In this document: piece after piece, positions 62,672 to 64,000 of the stretch
How the letters are laid out: the number at the start of each line of letters is the position of its first letter
How positions within the stretch are numbered: position 1 is the stretch's first letter
NCBI GenBank assembly: GCA_002753515.1
Contig: PEAK01000018.1
Location: 1-64,000, forward strand
Direction of reading: 5' to 3'
DNA length: 64,000 nt
Origin: Magnetococcales bacterium
Lineage (GTDB): Bacteria; Pseudomonadota; Magnetococcia; Magnetococcales; UBA8363
Position numbers and translations under genes: made by a program
The notes under the pieces: model-generated
What the model saw: the letters and a program-made list of their open reading frames with translations, nothing else
What the model was told of the DNA's origin: nothing
The model's database searches: none

Positions 62672-63790
62672 CTAGGGAACCTCCTCATAGCCACCCTTGC
62701 CATGCCACCGATACATGACATAGTCGGAAACTTTCAAATCACCCTTGGCATCCCACCCCTTGGACCCCATGACCGTTGGAACATCGTGGCTGTGTAGCCA
62801 GTTGGCGAGGGTGGCACCATCGGTTTTCTTGGTGGCACTGATGGCGGCAGCGATCACCTGCAAGGTGGCATACGAATAGAGGGTATACCCTTCCGGTTCA
62901 TAGCCGATCTTGCGCATCCGTTCCACAACCTCATGTCCTTCCTTGATTTTTCTTGGATCGCGACCGAAAGTCATGTGGACCCCCTCGGCATAGGGGGGAC
63001 CACCCGCCGCCACGACGAAATCCTGGGAGACGATCCCATCGCCCGATACCAGAGTCGCCTTGAGTCCCTGATCCTTCATCTGGTGGATCAAAGGACCCGC
63101 CTCGTTGTGCAAACCACCGAAATAGACCGCATCGGCATTGACCGACTTGAATTTGGTCACCAAAGCATTGAAATCTTTTTCCCCGCGTGTCAGCCCCTCG
63201 TAAAGCACTTCTTTTTTGCCCAAGCGGTGCAATTCATCGCGCATGGCGTTGGCCAATCCCTGCCCGTAGGTATCCTTGTCATGGACAATGGCAACAGCCC
63301 GGGCATGCAAGGCATTGACAACGAATTGCGCCCCCACCGATCCCTGCTGATTGTCCCGCCCACAGGTGCGGAACAACGTTTTGATACCCCGTTCGGTCAC
63401 CATGGGATTGGTCGAACCCGGGGTGATCTGCAAGATACCCGCTTCGGCGTACACCTCAGAAGCCGGAATGGTTGAGGAGGAACAAAAATGACCAATCACC
63501 GCCTTGACGCCGTGGCGTTCAACCAGTTGGTTGGCCACCGCCAGTGCCTGCTTGGGTTCACAGGCATCATCCCCTTTGAAAAGTTCTATCTTTTTGCCAT
63601 CGATACCCCCGGCGGCATTGATATCCTGGGCCGCCTGCTCCGCTCCGCGCCACAATTGTTCACCAAAGGCGGCATAGGGGCCGGTAAAAGGACCACCAAC
63701 GCCAATGGGAATGGTCTCGCCAGCCCGGGCCAATAACGGGTACCCTACCGCTAAAACCAGAACCACCCCATGCAGCCACAACTTTTTCAT
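62672..63790 (-). CDS. livK: LivK/LivJ-type periplasmic amino-acid-binding protein
   Basis: This 372-residue exported protein has a signal peptide (LHGVVLVLAVGYPLLARA) and the type I periplasmic binding fold: GVGGPFTGPYAAFGEQLWRGAEQAAQDINAAGGI, VIGHFCSSSTIPASEVYAEAGI, and FRTCGRDNQQGSVGAQFV. It captures leucine-type amino acids and delivers them to LivHM. First gene of the livKHMGF operon. The promoter should lie in the ~150 bases before the repeat at 63939; I see no clear -35/-10 pair. Confidence 0.94.
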   Translation of the reverse strand: MKKLWLHGVVLVLAVGYPLLARAGETIPIGVGGPFTGPYAAFGEQLWRGAEQAAQDINAAGGIDGKKIELFKGDDACEPKQALAVANQLVERHGVKAVIGHFCSSSTIPASEVYAEAGILQITPGSTNPMVTERGIKTLFRTCGRDNQQGSVGAQFVVNALHARAVAIVHDKDTYGQGLANAMRDELHRLGKKEVLYEGLTRGEKDFNALVTKFKSVNADAVYFGGLHNEAGPLIHQMKDQGLKATLVSGDGIVSQDFVVAAGGPPYAEGVHMTFGRDPRKIKEGHEVVERMRKIGYEPEGYTLYSYATLQVIAAAISATKKTDGATLANWLHSHDVPTVMGSKGWDAKGDLKVSDYVMYRWHGKGGYEEVP

Positions 63791-63938
63791 CGCTCCTCCC
63801 CTTCTTTAAAACAGACTCATCCCATGCTGAAACACCACACCCCTAAGACACCCATGGATTTACCATGAATTTGTTAATGAATACCAGTGAAACCGTTCCC
63901 TTCCCCCGGGTGACACCTATTTTTTTTAAATTCCTACT

Positions 63939-64000
63939 AAACCGCAGCTATCTTGGAATGTGTAGTTATCGTCATCCCCGCGAAGGCGGGGATCCAGAAG
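63939..64000. repeat. Second copy of the MITE (partial, cut by the window edge)
   Basis: From AAACCGCAGCTATCTTGG to the window end this matches the right half of the element at 42162-42311 in inverse orientation, with about four mismatches over 62 bases. It begins after TA, again fitting a TA target, and reaches into the CCCCGCGAAGGCGGGG hairpin. It lies upstream of livK. Confidence 0.85.

Overview
The window looks like chromosomal DNA of a Gram-negative, sulfur-metabolising, probably autotrophic proteobacterium. The evidence is a DsrA-DsrB-DsrL sulfite reductase module of the kind tied to sulfur oxidation, a DabA/DabB inorganic-carbon pump cluster, outer-membrane efflux components, c-type cytochromes and a lipopolysaccharide-type glycan operon. 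Genes are densely packed, mostly GC-rich, and often overlap by 4-8 bases. A marine or freshwater lineage such as Magnetococcales would fit, but I cannot fix the taxonomy from sequence alone. No rRNA, tRNA, CRISPR array, prophage or intact insertion sequence is evident.

Layout. 1-555: end of an unknown gene and a PIN-domain toxin. 660-2672: arginine decarboxylase speA. 2794-12155: a five-gene operon in which DabA (DUF2309, carbonic-anhydrase-like) is combined with four proton-channel proteins of the NuoL/M/N type. 12187-13580: two toxin-antitoxin pairs on opposite strands. 13674-18065 (minus): dsrA-dsrB-dsrL with a clear terminator. 18336-20522: small unknown, repeat-rich and secreted proteins. 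20667-30084 (minus): a heavy-metal (probably copper/silver) RND efflux operon with two adaptors, an outer-membrane channel and a polyferredoxin. Its two-component regulator is divergent (30197-32310), and a CusR-like box lies between them.

32353-34165: a repeat (LRV/HEAT-like) protein and a ParE/Phd pair. 34280-40458: a TPR protein divergent from a split PelA-like hydrolase/deacetylase pair. 40599-42154: a tetraheme cytochrome and a Tat-exported ferredoxin. 42162-42311: a miniature inverted-repeat element, with a second copy running off the window at 63939. 42403-48372: two haem-c sensor proteins and an HD-GYP response regulator, probably one signalling pathway to cyclic-di-GMP. 48456-49226 (minus): bluB. 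49331-58874 (minus): a seven-gene glycan operon (radical SAM, split transketolase, epimerase-glycosyltransferase fusion, methyltransferase, two multi-membrane-span glycosyltransferase-like proteins). 58901-63790 (minus): a complete branched-chain amino-acid ABC transporter, livKHMGF.

How it fits together: rDsr would oxidise stored sulfur for electrons, the Dab cluster would concentrate bicarbonate for fixation, and metal efflux, haem sensing and c-di-GMP turnover suit life at a redox boundary. The most unusual item is the expanded Dab cluster. Its third proton-channel subunit has lost the key Glu and has Arg in place of the key Lys of the proton path.
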